From contig CALBCM010000035.1 of assembly GCA_937927235.1 (NCBI GenBank), forward strand, positions 11,842 to 75,841: a stretch of DNA of 64,000 nt, in the 5' to 3' direction. The notes below the pieces were generated by a model. It had not been told where the DNA came from. It was given only the letters and a program-made list of their open reading frames with translations, and searched no databases. The first letter of the stretch is position 1. Each line of letters opens with the position of its first letter. Position numbers and translations under genes: made by a program. Positions 63,983 through 64,000 of this stretch are shown piece after piece. This stretch comes from an uncultured Johnsonella sp. (lineage in GTDB: Bacteria > Bacillota > Clostridia > Lachnospirales > Lachnospiraceae).

Positions 63983-64000
63983 AATCATACAGAATTGACT

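Overview
The window is a gene-dense, AT-rich bacterial chromosome segment. Strong AGGAGG-type ribosome binding sites, a two-subunit glycine decarboxylase (GcvPA/GcvPB), FchA beside FolD, a ThrE-type exporter split into two genes, DUF3793 next to flavodoxin, a choline-binding-type secreted protein, and a strictly fermentative gene set all point to an anaerobic member of the Clostridia (Bacillota). I cannot name the genus from sequence alone. No tRNA, rRNA, CRISPR array, intact transposase or prophage gene was seen.

Layout. (1) 1-4.2 kb: the 3' end of dnaJ, a secreted choline-binding-repeat protein on the minus strand, a MerR/GyrI-like regulator and a DUF1097 membrane protein. (2) 4.2-10.8 kb: a reductive pyrimidine/hydantoin degradation operon that continues into beta-alanine fermentation. 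It holds a frameshifted relic of a dihydropyrimidine dehydrogenase ferredoxin domain, dihydropyrimidinase, a split ThrE-like exporter, an M20 N-carbamoyl amino acid amidohydrolase, a hotdog protein of the beta-alanyl-CoA ammonia-lyase family, and an unusual fusion of a second hotdog domain to a family III CoA-transferase. (3) 11-21.5 kb: a complete glycine cleavage and one-carbon operon, gcvT-gcvH-gcvPA-gcvPB-lplA-lpd-fhs-fchA-folD, which can turn glycine into CO2, NH3, formate and ATP, or run in reverse. FolD lacks two residues needed for cyclohydrolase activity, which fits the presence of FchA. (4) 21.5-27.9 kb: RNA and protein modification genes (prmA, rsmE, a cysteine desulfurase, thiI, mtaB) and an HPr-like protein without the phosphorylatable histidine. 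(5) 28.2-36.4 kb, minus strand: a cell-envelope locus with a NagZ-like lipoprotein, a zinc-ribbon/TM/VWA/C-type-lectin protein, an M14 carboxypeptidase lipoprotein, a zinc-ribbon/TM/SH3 protein and a coiled-coil protein, followed by a HAD hydrolase and a PLP enzyme. (6) 36.4-40.2 kb: a DUF2974 hydrolase, an EEP-family phosphatase/nuclease, and a DUF3793-flavodoxin pair behind a promoter with an inverted repeat that suggests metal regulation. (7) 40.2-53.4 kb: transketolase, a PurF-like protein without its catalytic cysteine, DegV, an orphan histidine kinase, a GerMN lipoprotein, comEC, holA, a VWA lipoprotein and a membrane protein. (8) 53.6-64 kb: rpsT, lepA, hemW, then a TIR/TM/beta-propeller protein paired with a membrane Rossmann-RyR protein, and a C69 dipeptidase.

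The best candidates for new biology are the TIR plus RyR pair (57.3-62.1 kb), a possible NAD-derived-nucleotide signalling or defence module, and the two-gene ammonia-lyase/CoA-transferase arrangement (8.6-10.7 kb), where two hotdog proteins each seem to keep a different part of the family's conserved residues. Two non-coding elements (about 40.2 and 46.4 kb) share a hairpin motif resembling IS200/IS605 right ends and look like transposon relics or structured RNAs.
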